Positions 44,556 through 54,109 of a stretch of DNA of 64,000 bases are shown here, one piece after another. Every line of letters begins with the position of its first letter. The first letter of the stretch is position 1. Origin of the DNA: Schauerella aestuarii (GTDB taxonomy: Bacteria > Pseudomonadota > Gammaproteobacteria > Burkholderiales > Burkholderiaceae_B); the NCBI RefSeq assembly GCF_009866805.1, contig NZ_SIZW01000040.1, forward strand, positions 248,001-312,000, in the 5' to 3' direction. Both the position numbers and the translations under genes were made by a program. Under the pieces are notes generated by a model. The model ran no database searches. It was given only the letters and a program-made list of their open reading frames with translations, and was not told where the DNA came from.

Positions 44556-45586
44556 TCGCCACGCTCGCCGCCTCGATGGGCCTGAACCCGGGCGATGCCG
44601 CATTCTGGATGCCGCTCGCGTTTATGGGGATGTTGTTTCTGCTTGTGCTGGCAGGCACCGTGTTCGACGGCTTCGACATCGGCGTCGGCATCCTCCTGGC
44701 TTGGGCGCCGGCGGAAGAGCGCGGCCGCATGATGAATCTGCTCAGCCCCTGGCGCGACGCCAATGAATTCTGGTTGCTGCTAGGCGTCGGTCTCTTTGTG
44801 GCGGCGTTTCCTTTCGGCTGGGGTGCTGTGCTGGGCCAGTTGTACGGGCCGTTGACGGCGATGGTGATCGGCACGGTGCTGCGCTCGGCGTGTTTCGAGT
44901 TACGGATCCGCGCCCGTACCGAGCACAAGTCGTGGTGGCTCTGGGGCTTCTGGGCGGGATCGGTATTGACGGCGTTCGGACAGGGCATGGCGCTCGGACG
45001 CATCGTCACCGGGTATCAAACGGTGGCCGGTTACGGGTGGTTTGCCGTCTTCGTGGGCTTCTGCGCCGTGGCCACCTATGTGCTGCTGGGCTCGAGTTGG
45101 GTGATCATGCGCGTGCGGGGTGCCTTGCAGCAGCGTGCGGCCAACTGGGGCCGGCACGCGGTGCGCTGGACGGCCGCAGGCATGATCGCGATCGCGGTCA
45201 CGCTCGGCCTGGCCAACGCGGGCATCTTCTACAAGTGGAGCAATCTGGCTCACATCGGCGTGGCGATTTCAACCTGGGTACTGCTGCTGGGCTGCTTCGT
45301 GGCCATCGAGATGATTCTCACGCGGATCGTGGCGGGCCGGGCGCGCAGCCTGCGCGCCGCGCCGTTTCTGCTGTGTATCTGCCTGCTGGCCTTGATGGTC
45401 GGGGCGCTGGCATTCAGCCTGTTCCCCTATCTGATTCTTGACGATCTCACGCTGTGGGACGCGGCCGCCAATACCGATGTGCTACGGCTGGTGCTGGTGG
45501 GCGTGGGCGTTGCCGTGCCGGTGATGCTGGTGTTCAACCTGCTGGCGTACCGCTCGGTGTTCAGCGACGAAGTGCTGCGCAACTGA
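44552..45586 (+). CDS. CydB-like membrane protein, partner of the heme-ligand-free CydA
   Basis: The 344-residue protein has 8-9 hydrophobic helices and CydB landmarks: FDGFDIGVGILL (38-49), NLLSPWRDANEFWLLLGVGLF with the Asp that corresponds to E. coli Asp58, FELRIRAR, GSVLTAFGQGMALG, and a late DLTLWDAAANTDVL segment. Its ATG overlaps the stop of the CydA-like gene (ATGA), so the two are translated together and likely form a complex. No cydX-like small frame follows and no cydCD assembly genes are nearby. Confidence 0.88.
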   Translation: MIATLAASMGLNPGDAAFWMPLAFMGMLFLLVLAGTVFDGFDIGVGILLAWAPAEERGRMMNLLSPWRDANEFWLLLGVGLFVAAFPFGWGAVLGQLYGPLTAMVIGTVLRSACFELRIRARTEHKSWWLWGFWAGSVLTAFGQGMALGRIVTGYQTVAGYGWFAVFVGFCAVATYVLLGSSWVIMRVRGALQQRAANWGRHAVRWTAAGMIAIAVTLGLANAGIFYKWSNLAHIGVAISTWVLLLGCFVAIEMILTRIVAGRARSLRAAPFLLCICLLALMVGALAFSLFPYLILDDLTLWDAAANTDVLRLVLVGVGVAVPVMLVFNLLAYRSVFSDEVLRN

Positions 45587-45750
45587 AGGCTTGAGGACCG
45601 ATCCGGTCGTGCCGTTTGGGATCGAACACTTCTCGAACCGGCCACGGTTAACGGGAAGGCGTGGCGAAGGGCGGGGCGTGCGCTGACGATGAAGTACCGG
45701 CGCGTTGCGCAGCGCCTTCTGGCCCGGCCGGTCATTTCAAAACTGGCCCG

Positions 45751-47199
45751 TCAGGCTTGCAATGCCGGTGAGGGCGTATCGGCGGCCAAAGGCAAGGTGA
45801 TCACGACTTGCAGGCCACCCGTGTCGGCATTGGCCAGCACCAGTTCCCCACGATGCGCGCGCACGATCGCGTCCACCAGCGCCAGGCCGAGGCCCACGCT
45901 GCCCGTGCGCGTGCGCGCATCGTCGAGCCGCGCGAATGGCCGCAGCGCTTCGGTGCGCCGGTCGGGCGCGATGCCTTCGCCATGATCGCGCACGGTGAGC
46001 CTCACGGTGTCTTCCAGACGTTCCACATGCACCTCGACCGGTGGCGCACCGTGGTGCAAGGCGTTGCCGATCAGGTTGTCCAGCAAACGCGCCAGTGCGA
46101 CCGCGTCGCCCTGTACGGTAATGGTGCGTTCGGGTAACGGCGTGAGCACCACCGGGCTGCCCACGCTGGTCCAGGCCGTGACGCGTTCGGGCAGCCATTC
46201 GTTGAGCAGCATGGGCGCGAAGCGGTAGGTGCCGGGATCGGTGCCGCGCACGAAGCCGATGAATTGATCGACCATGCGCTGCATATCCTGAAGATCGTGC
46301 CGCAACCCGGTTTGCAGGGCGGGGTCATCGGCCATTTCAATGCGCAGCCACATGCGCGAGAGTGGCCCCTTCAGGTCGTGCGGCAACCCGGCCAGCAGCG
46401 TGCGGCGAACGGATTCCGCCTCAGCCAGCGCGTCGAGCATGGCGTTGAACCGCTCGCCCAGTGCGCGTGTTTCGAACGGGCCGGAGGGCGACACGCGTTG
46501 CGGCTTGCCCTCGCCCAGCCGATCGGCCGCCTCGGCCAGCCGCGTGAGGGGGCGCGCAATATGCCAGGAAAATGTCGCCGCCAGCAGCAACAGCACGCCC
46601 AGCCCGCCCAGCCACACCACGATCAACGGCGTGGAGATGGGGGGATCCAGGCGCTCCAGCGGAATCACCAGCCATTCGCGCAATTGGGGGCCATCGTCGG
46701 TACTCGTATTGGGCGCCAGCGAGATGAAGACTTCCGGATCCGGCCCGCGCGACAGTGCCACGCGCGTGCCGTCATTGAGCAGCGCGTTGAGTTGCCGCAC
46801 CAGCGAACGCAGATCGCGGCGCACGTCGTCGGGCGGGGGCGGGGGAGGCATGTCGCCATCTTCGCGGCGGCGCCATTGGCGCTGCAGACGCGCCTCGGCC
46901 GGCAGCGTGCGTGACCACAGGCGCCACTGGTTCTGCGAGGCGTTGCGGACGAACTCGGCCCGCTCTTCGGCCGGAACCTGGGATACGGCTGCGCGCAAGG
47001 TGCGAATCGTGGTGACGATGTAATCGAGCGCCACGTCCTCCATGAACTTGTCGCGGTAATACGAAACGGTGGTCAGTGTGGCCGCCTGGGCCACGAGCAC
47101 GGTGCCCAGCACCAGCAGCGTCAGGCGGCCGCGCAGCGATTTGGGCAAGAATCGCCGGCTATGCCGCCACGAGCGATGGAACCAGGACGTCCACGCCAT
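45751..47199 (-). CDS. EnvZ-like sensor histidine kinase
   Basis: The 482-residue inner-membrane kinase has a first transmembrane segment (about 24-46), a periplasmic domain (about 47-180, with a run of six Pro), a second segment (about 190-212), HAMP, a histidine box with the variant HDLKGPLSRM (EnvZ-type kinases usually read HDLRTPLxR), and ATP-binding boxes DNLIGNALHHG, DHGEGIAP and GSVGLGLALVDAIV. The start overlaps the regulator stop as TGATG, so I use the ATG at 47199. The signal is unknown. Confidence 0.92.
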   Translation of the reverse strand: MAWTSWFHRSWRHSRRFLPKSLRGRLTLLVLGTVLVAQAATLTTVSYYRDKFMEDVALDYIVTTIRTLRAAVSQVPAEERAEFVRNASQNQWRLWSRTLPAEARLQRQWRRREDGDMPPPPPPDDVRRDLRSLVRQLNALLNDGTRVALSRGPDPEVFISLAPNTSTDDGPQLREWLVIPLERLDPPISTPLIVVWLGGLGVLLLLAATFSWHIARPLTRLAEAADRLGEGKPQRVSPSGPFETRALGERFNAMLDALAEAESVRRTLLAGLPHDLKGPLSRMWLRIEMADDPALQTGLRHDLQDMQRMVDQFIGFVRGTDPGTYRFAPMLLNEWLPERVTAWTSVGSPVVLTPLPERTITVQGDAVALARLLDNLIGNALHHGAPPVEVHVERLEDTVRLTVRDHGEGIAPDRRTEALRPFARLDDARTRTGSVGLGLALVDAIVRAHRGELVLANADTGGLQVVITLPLAADTPSPALQA

Positions 47200-47900
47200 C
47201 AGGGGGCAAACCGGTAACCGATACCCCAAACGGTTTGAATCCAGCGGGGCTGCTTGGGATCCACCTCGATGGCGCGGCGCAGACGCAGCACGGCGATATC
47301 GATCGCCCGGTCATTGCGCTCGCCGGCGTCGTCGTCACGCGCCAGCGCCAGCAGGCGTTCGCGCGACAGCGGCTTGCCGGCGTTGCGCACCAGGGCTTCG
47401 AGCAGGTTGATCTCGCCGCCGGTGAGCTTGACCTGCACGCCTTCGCGCAACAGTTGCCGCTGGACGGGGTCGAAGGTGAAGGGGCCGAAGTTGACCGGCG
47501 CATCCTTCGTGAGTGCCGAGGGGCCGCGCTTGCGGCGCAACACCGCCTCGACGCGCGCCAGTAACTCGCGCGGGTCGAACGGCTTCCCCAGATAGTCGTC
47601 GGCGCCCGCCTCCAGGCCGATGATGCGATCGACCGCCTCGTCGCGCGCGGTCAGCAGGATCACGGGAATATCTTCGCCCTGTTCGCGCAGACGGCGGCAG
47701 GCGTCGGCACCATCGCCGGCGGGCAGCATGCGGTCGAGCACGATGAGATCGGGGCTGTAGCGAATGATGCGTTCTGCCAGATCGTTGGCGTCGGGCGCAA
47801 GCAGGGTGTCATAGCCGTGACGATTGAGATAATCGGCCAGCAACTGACGGAGTGCCGGATCGTCGTCGACGACCAGTAATTTTGTGTGAGGGGCGTCCAT
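47199..47900 (-). CDS. OmpR-family response regulator
   Basis: The 233-residue regulator has a receiver domain (about 6-120: VVDDDPALR acidic cluster, LIVLDRMLP with the phosphoacceptor Asp, LTARDE, KPFDPREL) and a winged-helix effector domain (about 140-230: LTGGEINLLEALVRNAGKPLSRERLL, WIQTVWGIGYRF). It is coupled to the sensor kinase gene by a one-base TGATG overlap. Its ATG is 163 bases from the divergent beta-barrel gene, a likely target. Confidence 0.95.
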   Translation of the reverse strand: MDAPHTKLLVVDDDPALRQLLADYLNRHGYDTLLAPDANDLAERIIRYSPDLIVLDRMLPAGDGADACRRLREQGEDIPVILLTARDEAVDRIIGLEAGADDYLGKPFDPRELLARVEAVLRRKRGPSALTKDAPVNFGPFTFDPVQRQLLREGVQVKLTGGEINLLEALVRNAGKPLSRERLLALARDDDAGERNDRAIDIAVLRLRRAIEVDPKQPRWIQTVWGIGYRFAP

Positions 47901-48030
47901 GCCGCATCATCGCCTCTAGCCGCTCGGGGAGCAAGCGCGCGAAACCGTTTGAAATGAACGCGGGCGCGGCAAACGCAGCCCGGTTCTGCTGCAGTGCAGC
48001 GCCCGATGACGTAAACTGAATCGATTCCCA

Positions 48031-48050
48031 CGTTCGCTTTCGTTCGCTTT
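48031..48050. promoter_or_regulatory. Exact 10-bp direct repeat, candidate OmpR-type operator
   Basis: CGTTCGCTTT occurs twice in direct contact (48031-48040 and 48041-48050) in the gap between the response regulator gene and the beta-barrel gene. OmpR-family regulators bind tandem half-sites with a period of about 10 bp. It is close to the start codon at 48064, so it would fit repression or an upstream-oriented site. Confidence 0.4.
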
Positions 48051-48063
48051 TTTCGAGGCGCTA

Positions 48064-49347
48064 GTGACCCCAATTTCTCAGCTCCATTCCCGCTCTACAA
48101 CCGCGCGCCGCGCGGATCACCGCTCGCGCCCGTTGCTTCGGGCGGGCGTGCTGGCGGGAGCGCTGCTGGGAATGGCGTTCGCGGGCAGCAGCGCCTGGGC
48201 GCAAAGCAATCTGGGCATCGGCGTGCTGGCGCCTGCGTTGCCGATGCCGGTCGAGGCTCCGGAGCCGGTCGCCATGGCGATCGAGCCCCTCGATCCCACC
48301 GTCTGCGCGCGTGAGGCCGGCGGCGGGCTCAAGCTCGATGGCGTAGTGGTGGGCGGCGAGGAGATCGACAACATGGCGCAGGCGCGTTGCCGCCTGGGCA
48401 ACGAGGCCGTCGTGGCGCAAGCCGACGCGGCCTATGTGCTCGAACTCACGCCGGAAGAACGACATGCCGCGGCCGATAAGGTCATCATGCCCACGCCCCG
48501 GCGCACGCAACGCAAGTGGCTCGGATCGCTCACCCCACAGACCGGCGTGACGACCGATACCCGCACGATGACGTACCGCAACGAGAGTGGCCAGACCGTC
48601 GCGGTAGGGAGCCTGGCCTCGAATACGCCGTGGTGGGGGCAGTCGACCCAGATCGGTGGGGTGCAGCTTTCAAACTGGTCGTCTTCTTCGGCGCGCACGC
48701 TGTCGCAGGGCCAGTTCGGCTATTCGTCCATGGTCGGCCGGATCGACAACACCGATCTGTCTGCCGGCGCGGGCAAGCTCGACTATGGCGCCACGGCCGG
48801 CAGCAGCAGTCTGCGCTATGGCGTCACGCCCTCGATGACGCTCGAAAGCCAGGTCGAAACGGCGCCGACGCTCACCGCAATGGGATTGGGCACGACCTAC
48901 ACGGCGGGCACGCTGGGCACGTTCCAGGTGGGCGCCACGCAAAGCACCTACGAACGGTCCGATGCGCGCCGCTACCGGCTGGGCTATTCGGTCGACCTCG
49001 CGCACTCGGTAACGGTGAGCTACGTCAACGAACAGATCGATCAGGGCTTTTCCGACCTGGCCACTTATGAAGACGGCGCGGCGGGCGCGCGGCAGACGCG
49101 CAATACGCTGACGGCCGGTGTGCCGATCAGTGGCTGGGGCACGTTCAGCGGCACTTACTCCGGTCTGCAGGAAAACAACGCGTCGGCCGAACGCCGCTAT
49201 GGCGTGCAGCACAGCATGGCCCTGGCGCCGCGCGTACGCATGGCGCTCGGCGCCGATCGCGAGGTCGTGTCGGGCGAATACAAGATGGGTGTGAAGCTCA
49301 CGATGCCGGTGGATGATTTTATGGGCACGCTCGGTTTGGGCTGGTGA
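48064..49347 (+). CDS. Outer-membrane beta-barrel protein, usher-barrel-like, function unknown
   Basis: The 427-residue protein has a Sec signal peptide (about 1-46, twin-basic start, AWA-QS cut), an N-terminal periplasmic part of about 120 residues with a Cys pair, and then, from about residue 150, alternating strands rich in Thr, Ser, Gly and Tyr ending in GLGW, the aromatic C-terminus of outer-membrane barrels. Segments such as LRYGVTPSMTLESQVE resemble strands of fimbrial usher (FimD/PapC) barrels, but there is no chaperone or pilin gene and the plug and terminal domains are missing. GTG start with GAGG 5 bases ahead. Divergent from the two-component genes. Confidence 0.7.
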   Translation: MTPISQLHSRSTTARRADHRSRPLLRAGVLAGALLGMAFAGSSAWAQSNLGIGVLAPALPMPVEAPEPVAMAIEPLDPTVCAREAGGGLKLDGVVVGGEEIDNMAQARCRLGNEAVVAQADAAYVLELTPEERHAAADKVIMPTPRRTQRKWLGSLTPQTGVTTDTRTMTYRNESGQTVAVGSLASNTPWWGQSTQIGGVQLSNWSSSSARTLSQGQFGYSSMVGRIDNTDLSAGAGKLDYGATAGSSSLRYGVTPSMTLESQVETAPTLTAMGLGTTYTAGTLGTFQVGATQSTYERSDARRYRLGYSVDLAHSVTVSYVNEQIDQGFSDLATYEDGAAGARQTRNTLTAGVPISGWGTFSGTYSGLQENNASAERRYGVQHSMALAPRVRMALGADREVVSGEYKMGVKLTMPVDDFMGTLGLGW

Positions 49348-49389
49348 GCCGGTTTACACTCTCGACCATGATGCTTTTCTTGATCCCCC

Positions 49390-51228
49390 ATGTCGGACGT
49401 TGACGTAGACTCGCGCGCCCTCGAGATTCTGCAGCGGGTATTTGGCTACGAATCTTTCCGGGGCGACCAGCATGCCATCGTCGACCATGTGATCGCTGGT
49501 GGCGACGCCCTGGTGCTCATGCCCACCGGTGGCGGCAAATCCCTCTGTTACCAAGTGCCGGCGCTCGCTCGGCCCGGTACCGGCATTGTCGTGTCGCCCC
49601 TGATCGCGTTGATGCAGGATCAGGTCGATGCGCTGACCGAATTGGGCGTGCGCGCCGAGTTTCTCAATTCCACTCAAGACTGGAAAGTGGCGCGCGAGGT
49701 CGAACAGGCGTTTCTGGCCGGCGACCTCGATCTGCTCTATGTCGCGCCTGAACGCCTGCTCACCGATCGCTGCCTGAACATGCTGTCGGAAGGGCGGATT
49801 TCGCTGTTTGCCATCGACGAGGCCCATTGCGTGTCGCAGTGGGGCCACGACTTCCGGCCGGAGTATCTTGGGCTGTCGATGCTGCACGAGCGCTGGCCGG
49901 ATGTGCCGCGCATTGCGCTCACCGCCACCGCGACCGCCGAGACGCGCGTCGAAATCGCGCAGCGTCTGTCGCTCGATCACGCCGAGCATTTCGTCGCCAG
50001 TTTCGATCGTCCCAACATCCGCTATCGCATCGTCGAGAAAAACGATGTGCGCCGCCAGCTCATCGAGCTGATTCGCACCGAGCACGCGGGCGAGGCCGGC
50101 GTGGTGTATTGCCTGTCGCGCTCGCGAGTGGAGGATACCGCCGAGTTTCTGTGTTCGCAGGGCGTCAATGCCCTGCATTACCACGCCGGCTTGAGCCCGG
50201 CCGTGCGGGCTCAAAATCAATCGCGGTTCTTGCGCGAAGACGGCATTGTCATGGTGGCCACCATTGCGTTCGGCATGGGCATCGACAAGCCCGATGTGCG
50301 ATTCGTCGCGCACATCGATCTGCCCAAGTCGGTGGAAGGCTACTACCAGGAAACCGGCCGCGCCGGCCGCGACGGCTTGCCCGCCACGGCCTGGCTGGCG
50401 TACGGCCTGCAGGACGTGGTGCAGCAACGCCGCATGATCGACGAGTCGCCTGGCGACGATGCTTATCGCCGCCGCCTCGGGCAGCAGCTCGATGCGATGC
50501 TGGGCTTGTGCGAAACGGTCACGTGCCGCCGCGTGCGCCTGCTCGAATACTTCGGCCAGCACACCGGTCCTTGCGGCAATTGCGATGTGTGCCTCGATCC
50601 GCCGGAGGCTTGGGATGGCACCGTGGCGGCGCAAAAAGTGCTGTCGGCCGTGTATCGCTTGTGGAAGGAACGCGGCCAGCGTTATGGCGCGGGCCACATC
50701 ATCGACATCCTGCGCGGCAAATCGAACGAGCGCATCAAGCAATCGTCGCACGATCAGTTGAGCGTGTTCGGCATCGGCGCCGATCTATCCGATCAAGCCT
50801 GGCGCGGGGTGCTGCGGCAATTGCTGGCGCAGCGCTTATTGGCCGTCGACCATGACGGCTTCGGCACGCTGATGCTCACCGAAGACAGCCGTGCCGTTCT
50901 GAAGGGCGAGCGGCAACTGATGCTGCGACGCGAATCGGAAAAAGCCGCGCGCAGCAGCACCCGCGTAGGCACGCGCAGTCGCGCCGAAGCGATCGTGTTG
51001 CCCGGCGAAGCGCAAACGCGTTTTGAAGCCTTGCGCGCCTGGCGCGGTGACGTGGCACGCAGCCACGGTGTGCCGGCCTATGTGATCTTTCACGACGCCA
51101 CATTGCGCGAGATCGCCTTGGCCGAGCCGGCGTCGCTCGACGATCTGGCGCATATCAGCGGTGTGGGCGCGCGCAAGCTCGAAGCCTATGGCGAAGACAT
51201 TCTGCGTGAAGTGGCACGCGGCGCATGA
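49390..51228 (+). CDS. recQ: ATP-dependent DNA helicase RecQ
   Basis: The 612-residue SF2 helicase has the RecQ motif 0 [10 protein letters not shown], Walker A TGGGKS (46-51), the DEAH box, [34 protein letters not shown] and QETGRAGRD, then the zinc-binding C-x(16-20)-CGNCDVC region, a winged helix, and a C-terminal HRDC domain (about 530-612). RecQ unwinds recombination and repair intermediates. The downstream GNAT gene overlaps its stop. Confidence 0.97.
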   Translation: MSDVDVDSRALEILQRVFGYESFRGDQHAIVDHVIAGGDALVLMPTGGGKSLCYQVPALARPGTGIVVSPLIALMQDQVDALTELGVRAEFLNSTQDWKVAREVEQAFLAGDLDLLYVAPERLLTDRCLNMLSEGRISLFAIDEAHCVSQWGHDFRPEYLGLSMLHERWPDVPRIALTATATAETRVEIAQRLSLDHAEHFVASFDRPNIRYRIVEKNDVRRQLIELIRTEHAGEAGVVYCLSRSRVEDTAEFLCSQGVNALHYHAGLSPAVRAQNQSRFLREDGIVMVATIAFGMGIDKPDVRFVAHIDLPKSVEGYYQETGRAGRDGLPATAWLAYGLQDVVQQRRMIDESPGDDAYRRRLGQQLDAMLGLCETVTCRRVRLLEYFGQHTGPCGNCDVCLDPPEAWDGTVAAQKVLSAVYRLWKERGQRYGAGHIIDILRGKSNERIKQSSHDQLSVFGIGADLSDQAWRGVLRQLLAQRLLAVDHDGFGTLMLTEDSRAVLKGERQLMLRRESEKAARSSTRVGTRSRAEAIVLPGEAQTRFEALRAWRGDVARSHGVPAYVIFHDATLREIALAEPASLDDLAHISGVGARKLEAYGEDILREVARGA

Positions 51229-51731
51229 TGGTGCCTGCTAACCAGATCGAGATCGGTCGTGCCACCGAGGCCGACGTGGACGGCATCATGGCCCTTCAGG
51301 CGGCCAATGAGGTCAGCAACGGCGGCACACTCTCGGCGAGTTTGCCCCGCGAGCGCATCCACGCGATGCTGCAGGCGATGCCGCTGATGGTGGCGCGCGA
51401 CCGCGGCCGCGTGGTCGGATTCTTGATGACGACCCCGCGCGAAATGAATAGCGATTTCGAGATCGTTCGCGCCACGTTCGACGCCTTTCCCGGGGCGCCC
51501 GACGCCTATCTTTACGGCCCGGTGTGCGTGGATGCGCAGTACCGCGGCCGCGGATTGGCGCAAGCGATGTTCGACGCCTTGCGCGTGTTGCTGCCGGGGC
51601 GGCAAGGCATCCTCTTTATCCGCCGCGACAACGCTGCGTCGCTCAACGCGCATGCGCGCATGGGCATGAGCGAGGTGGCCGAATTTACGTTGAACGGTTC
51701 GGTGTTTGTCGTGTTGGCCTACACGGGCTGA
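51225..51731 (+). CDS. GNAT family N-acetyltransferase
   Basis: The 168-residue protein begins [18 protein letters not shown] and carries the acetyl-CoA motif [15 protein letters not shown] (about residues 106-119), typical of single-domain GNAT enzymes. The ATG overlaps the recQ stop codon by 4 bases (ATGA), so it is translated with recQ. Two Met codons are adjacent. Substrate unknown. The 200 bases that follow, up to ruvB, contain no feature I recognise. Confidence 0.85.
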   Translation: MMVPANQIEIGRATEADVDGIMALQAANEVSNGGTLSASLPRERIHAMLQAMPLMVARDRGRVVGFLMTTPREMNSDFEIVRATFDAFPGAPDAYLYGPVCVDAQYRGRGLAQAMFDALRVLLPGRQGILFIRRDNAASLNAHARMGMSEVAEFTLNGSVFVVLAYTG

Positions 51732-51931
51732 GGTAAAAGACGTGCGCGATGTCCGCTGCGACGTCCTCCGCGACGGTCGCTGGACTCGCCTGCACTCGCG
51801 TGGCGGTTCTCGAGCCAGGCTGCCATTTACGCTGTGCTTCAAGCCCTGCAGGTTCGCACATAGTGCTTCGAGCCATCCAGGCCCTGACGCGCGCTTACGC
51901 CGTGCGGCGGCTCGCAGCCGCCGCACCACGC

Positions 51932-52999
51932 TCAACTGAACAGATCGCCCGCCAGGCCTTGCGCGGCAGGCGGGGTGAGTCCCAGGTGCCGCCACGTGGT
52001 TTGCGTGGCCATGCGGCCGCGCGGCGTGCGTTGCAGATAGCCGTGCTGGATCAGGTAGGGTTCGATCACATCCTCGATCGTGTCGCGCTCTTCGCCGATC
52101 GCAGCGGCAAGGCTGTCCACGCCTACCGGGCCGCCGTCGAATTTGTGAATGATGGCTTCGAGCAGCTTGCGGTCCATCAGATCCAGCCCTTGCGGATCCA
52201 CTTCCAGCATCGCGAGCGCGGCACGGGCCACGTCGGTATCGATCACGCCAGCCGCCTTGACCTGCGCGTAATCGCGTACCCGGCGCAACAGCCGATTGGC
52301 GATCCGCGGCGTGCCGCGCGACCGCCGCGCGACCTCGGTGGCGCCCTCGGGTGTGAGCTCGACGTGCAGCAGGCCCGCGCTGCGCGTCACGATGCTGGCC
52401 AGATCGTCTGCCGAGTAAAACTCCAGCCGCGACACGATGCCGAAGCGGTCGCGCAACGGGTTGGTGAGCATGCCGGCACGCGTGGTGGCGCCGATCAGCG
52501 TAAAGGGCTGCAGATCGATCTTCACGCTGCGCGCGGCCGGGCCATCGCCGATCAGGATATCGATCTGAAAGTCTTCCAATGCCGGATAGAGGATTTCCTC
52601 CACCACGGGCGAGAGCCGATGGATTTCATCGATGAACAGCACATCGTTCTTTTCGAGATTGGTGAGCAAGGCGGCAAGGTCGCCTGGGCGCTCGAGCACT
52701 GGGCCCGAGGTTTGACGCAACTGCACGCCCATCTCGTGCGCCACGATATGCGCCAAAGTGGTTTTGCCTAAGCCCGGTGGGCCGAACAGCAGCACATGAT
52801 CGAGCGATTCGCCGCGCTGCCGCGCGGCTGCGATGAAGATCTCGAGCTGCTCGCGTGCGCGATGTTGACCCACATACTCCTTGAGCACCTTGGGGCGCAA
52901 GGCACGTTCGATGGACTCCTCGTTGGGCGAAGATGCTTGCGGAGTCACGAGCCGGACGGGATCCGGAAGCGACGAGAGGGAGTCGGATTGAATGGGCAT
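51932..52999 (-). CDS. ruvB: Holliday junction branch migration ATPase RuvB
   Basis: The 355-residue AAA+ motor has [21 protein letters not shown], Walker [11 protein letters not shown], Walker B FIDEIHRL, the sensor GATTRAGML...RFGI and a C-terminal winged helix with RTPRGR. RuvB hexamers with RuvA move Holliday junctions. The ATG at 52999 is followed by about 30 poorly conserved residues, normal for betaproteobacteria. It is separated from ruvA and ruvC by the ammonia-lyase gene on the opposite strand, an insertion into the usual ruvCAB order. Confidence 0.96.
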   Translation of the reverse strand: MPIQSDSLSSLPDPVRLVTPQASSPNEESIERALRPKVLKEYVGQHRAREQLEIFIAAARQRGESLDHVLLFGPPGLGKTTLAHIVAHEMGVQLRQTSGPVLERPGDLAALLTNLEKNDVLFIDEIHRLSPVVEEILYPALEDFQIDILIGDGPAARSVKIDLQPFTLIGATTRAGMLTNPLRDRFGIVSRLEFYSADDLASIVTRSAGLLHVELTPEGATEVARRSRGTPRIANRLLRRVRDYAQVKAAGVIDTDVARAALAMLEVDPQGLDLMDRKLLEAIIHKFDGGPVGVDSLAAAIGEERDTIEDVIEPYLIQHGYLQRTPRGRMATQTTWRHLGLTPPAAQGLAGDLFS

Positions 53000-53136
53000 G
53001 TCGGGGAATCTTGGAGGCCGGGTTGCAGACCGCAAAGTGCGGCCGCGGCACAAATCGTACACCAGCGAGGGGGCGTCAAATGCGCTGGAATGTCCTATCA
53101 TGCGCCCTTTGCCGCTCACACGTTCAAGGATGCAAG

Positions 53137-54105
53137 ATGGTCTCAGCACTGCCCACCTTCGATGATGTCGTCGCCGCCAGCCAACGCCTCGCCGGCGTGG
53201 CGCATCGCACGCCGGTCCTGACCTCGCGTACCGCCGATGCCCGCTCTGGCGCGTCGCTGTTTTTCAAATGCGAGAACTATCAGCGCATGGGGGCATTCAA
53301 GTTTCGCGGGGGCTACAACGCCATCGCAAAGTTGAGCGACGCGCAGCGCCGCGCGGGCGTGGTCACGTTCTCGTCCGGCAATCATGCGCAGGCGATCGCA
53401 TTGGCGGCGCAGATCCTGGGTGTGAAGGCGGTAATCATCATGCCGCTGGATGCACCGGCCGCCAAACGCGCCGCCACCGAAGGCTATGGCGGCGAAGTGG
53501 TCACCTACGATCGCTACAAGGAGGACCGTGAGGCCGTCGCCCGCCGCATTCAGGAAGAGCGCGGGATGACGTTGATCCCGCCGTACGATCACGCCGATGT
53601 GGTGGCCGGGCAGGGCACGGCCGCACGTGAACTTTTCGAAGAAGTCGGCGAGCTCGATTATCTGTTCGTATGCCTGGGCGGGGGCGGCTTGCTGTCCGGC
53701 AGCGCGCTCGCCGCGCGTGCCCTGAGCCCGAACTGCAAGGTGATCGGTGTCGAGCCCGAAGCCGGCAATGATGGCCAGCAATCGTTTCGCAGCGGGAGCA
53801 TTGTGCGTATCGAAACGCCCAAGACGCTGGCCGATGGCGCCGCCACCACGCACCTGGGCGAGATCACGTTTGCGTTGATCAAAGCGCATGTGGACGACAT
53901 CGTCACCGTCAGCGACGCACAACTCGTGGGCATGCTGCGGTTTTTTGCCGAGCGCATGAAGATGGTGGTCGAGCCCACGGGGTGCCTGGGCGCGGCGGCT
54001 GCCATGTCGGGCGAGTTCCCGTTGGCCGGCAAACGGGTGGGCATCATCATCAGCGGCGGCAACGTCGATCTGAAGAGCTACGGCGGATTGCTGGCCGGCG
54101 CCTGA
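53137..54105 (+). CDS. Threo-3-hydroxyaspartate ammonia-lyase / serine-threonine dehydratase-like PLP enzyme
   Basis: The 322-residue fold-type II PLP enzyme has the Schiff-base Lys55 in [12 protein letters not shown], the [14 protein letters not shown] substrate loop, the phosphate loop [10 protein letters not shown] and an end with [11 protein letters not shown]. It lacks the regulatory ACT domain of IlvA, as do threo-3-hydroxyaspartate dehydratases and serine racemase-type proteins; this is the best guess for its role. An AAGGA site is 6 bases before the ATG. It lies on the opposite strand between ruvB and ruvA, ending 4 bases from the end of ruvA. Confidence 0.88.
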   Translation: MVSALPTFDDVVAASQRLAGVAHRTPVLTSRTADARSGASLFFKCENYQRMGAFKFRGGYNAIAKLSDAQRRAGVVTFSSGNHAQAIALAAQILGVKAVIIMPLDAPAAKRAATEGYGGEVVTYDRYKEDREAVARRIQEERGMTLIPPYDHADVVAGQGTAARELFEEVGELDYLFVCLGGGGLLSGSALAARALSPNCKVIGVEPEAGNDGQQSFRSGSIVRIETPKTLADGAATTHLGEITFALIKAHVDDIVTVSDAQLVGMLRFFAERMKMVVEPTGCLGAAAAMSGEFPLAGKRVGIIISGGNVDLKSYGGLLAGA

Positions 54106-54109
54106 TGGC

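Noticed and set aside
45587-45750. A cydX-like third subunit after the CydB-like gene
   Set aside because: The only short frame (GTG near 45609) encodes a polar, Arg-rich peptide without a transmembrane segment.
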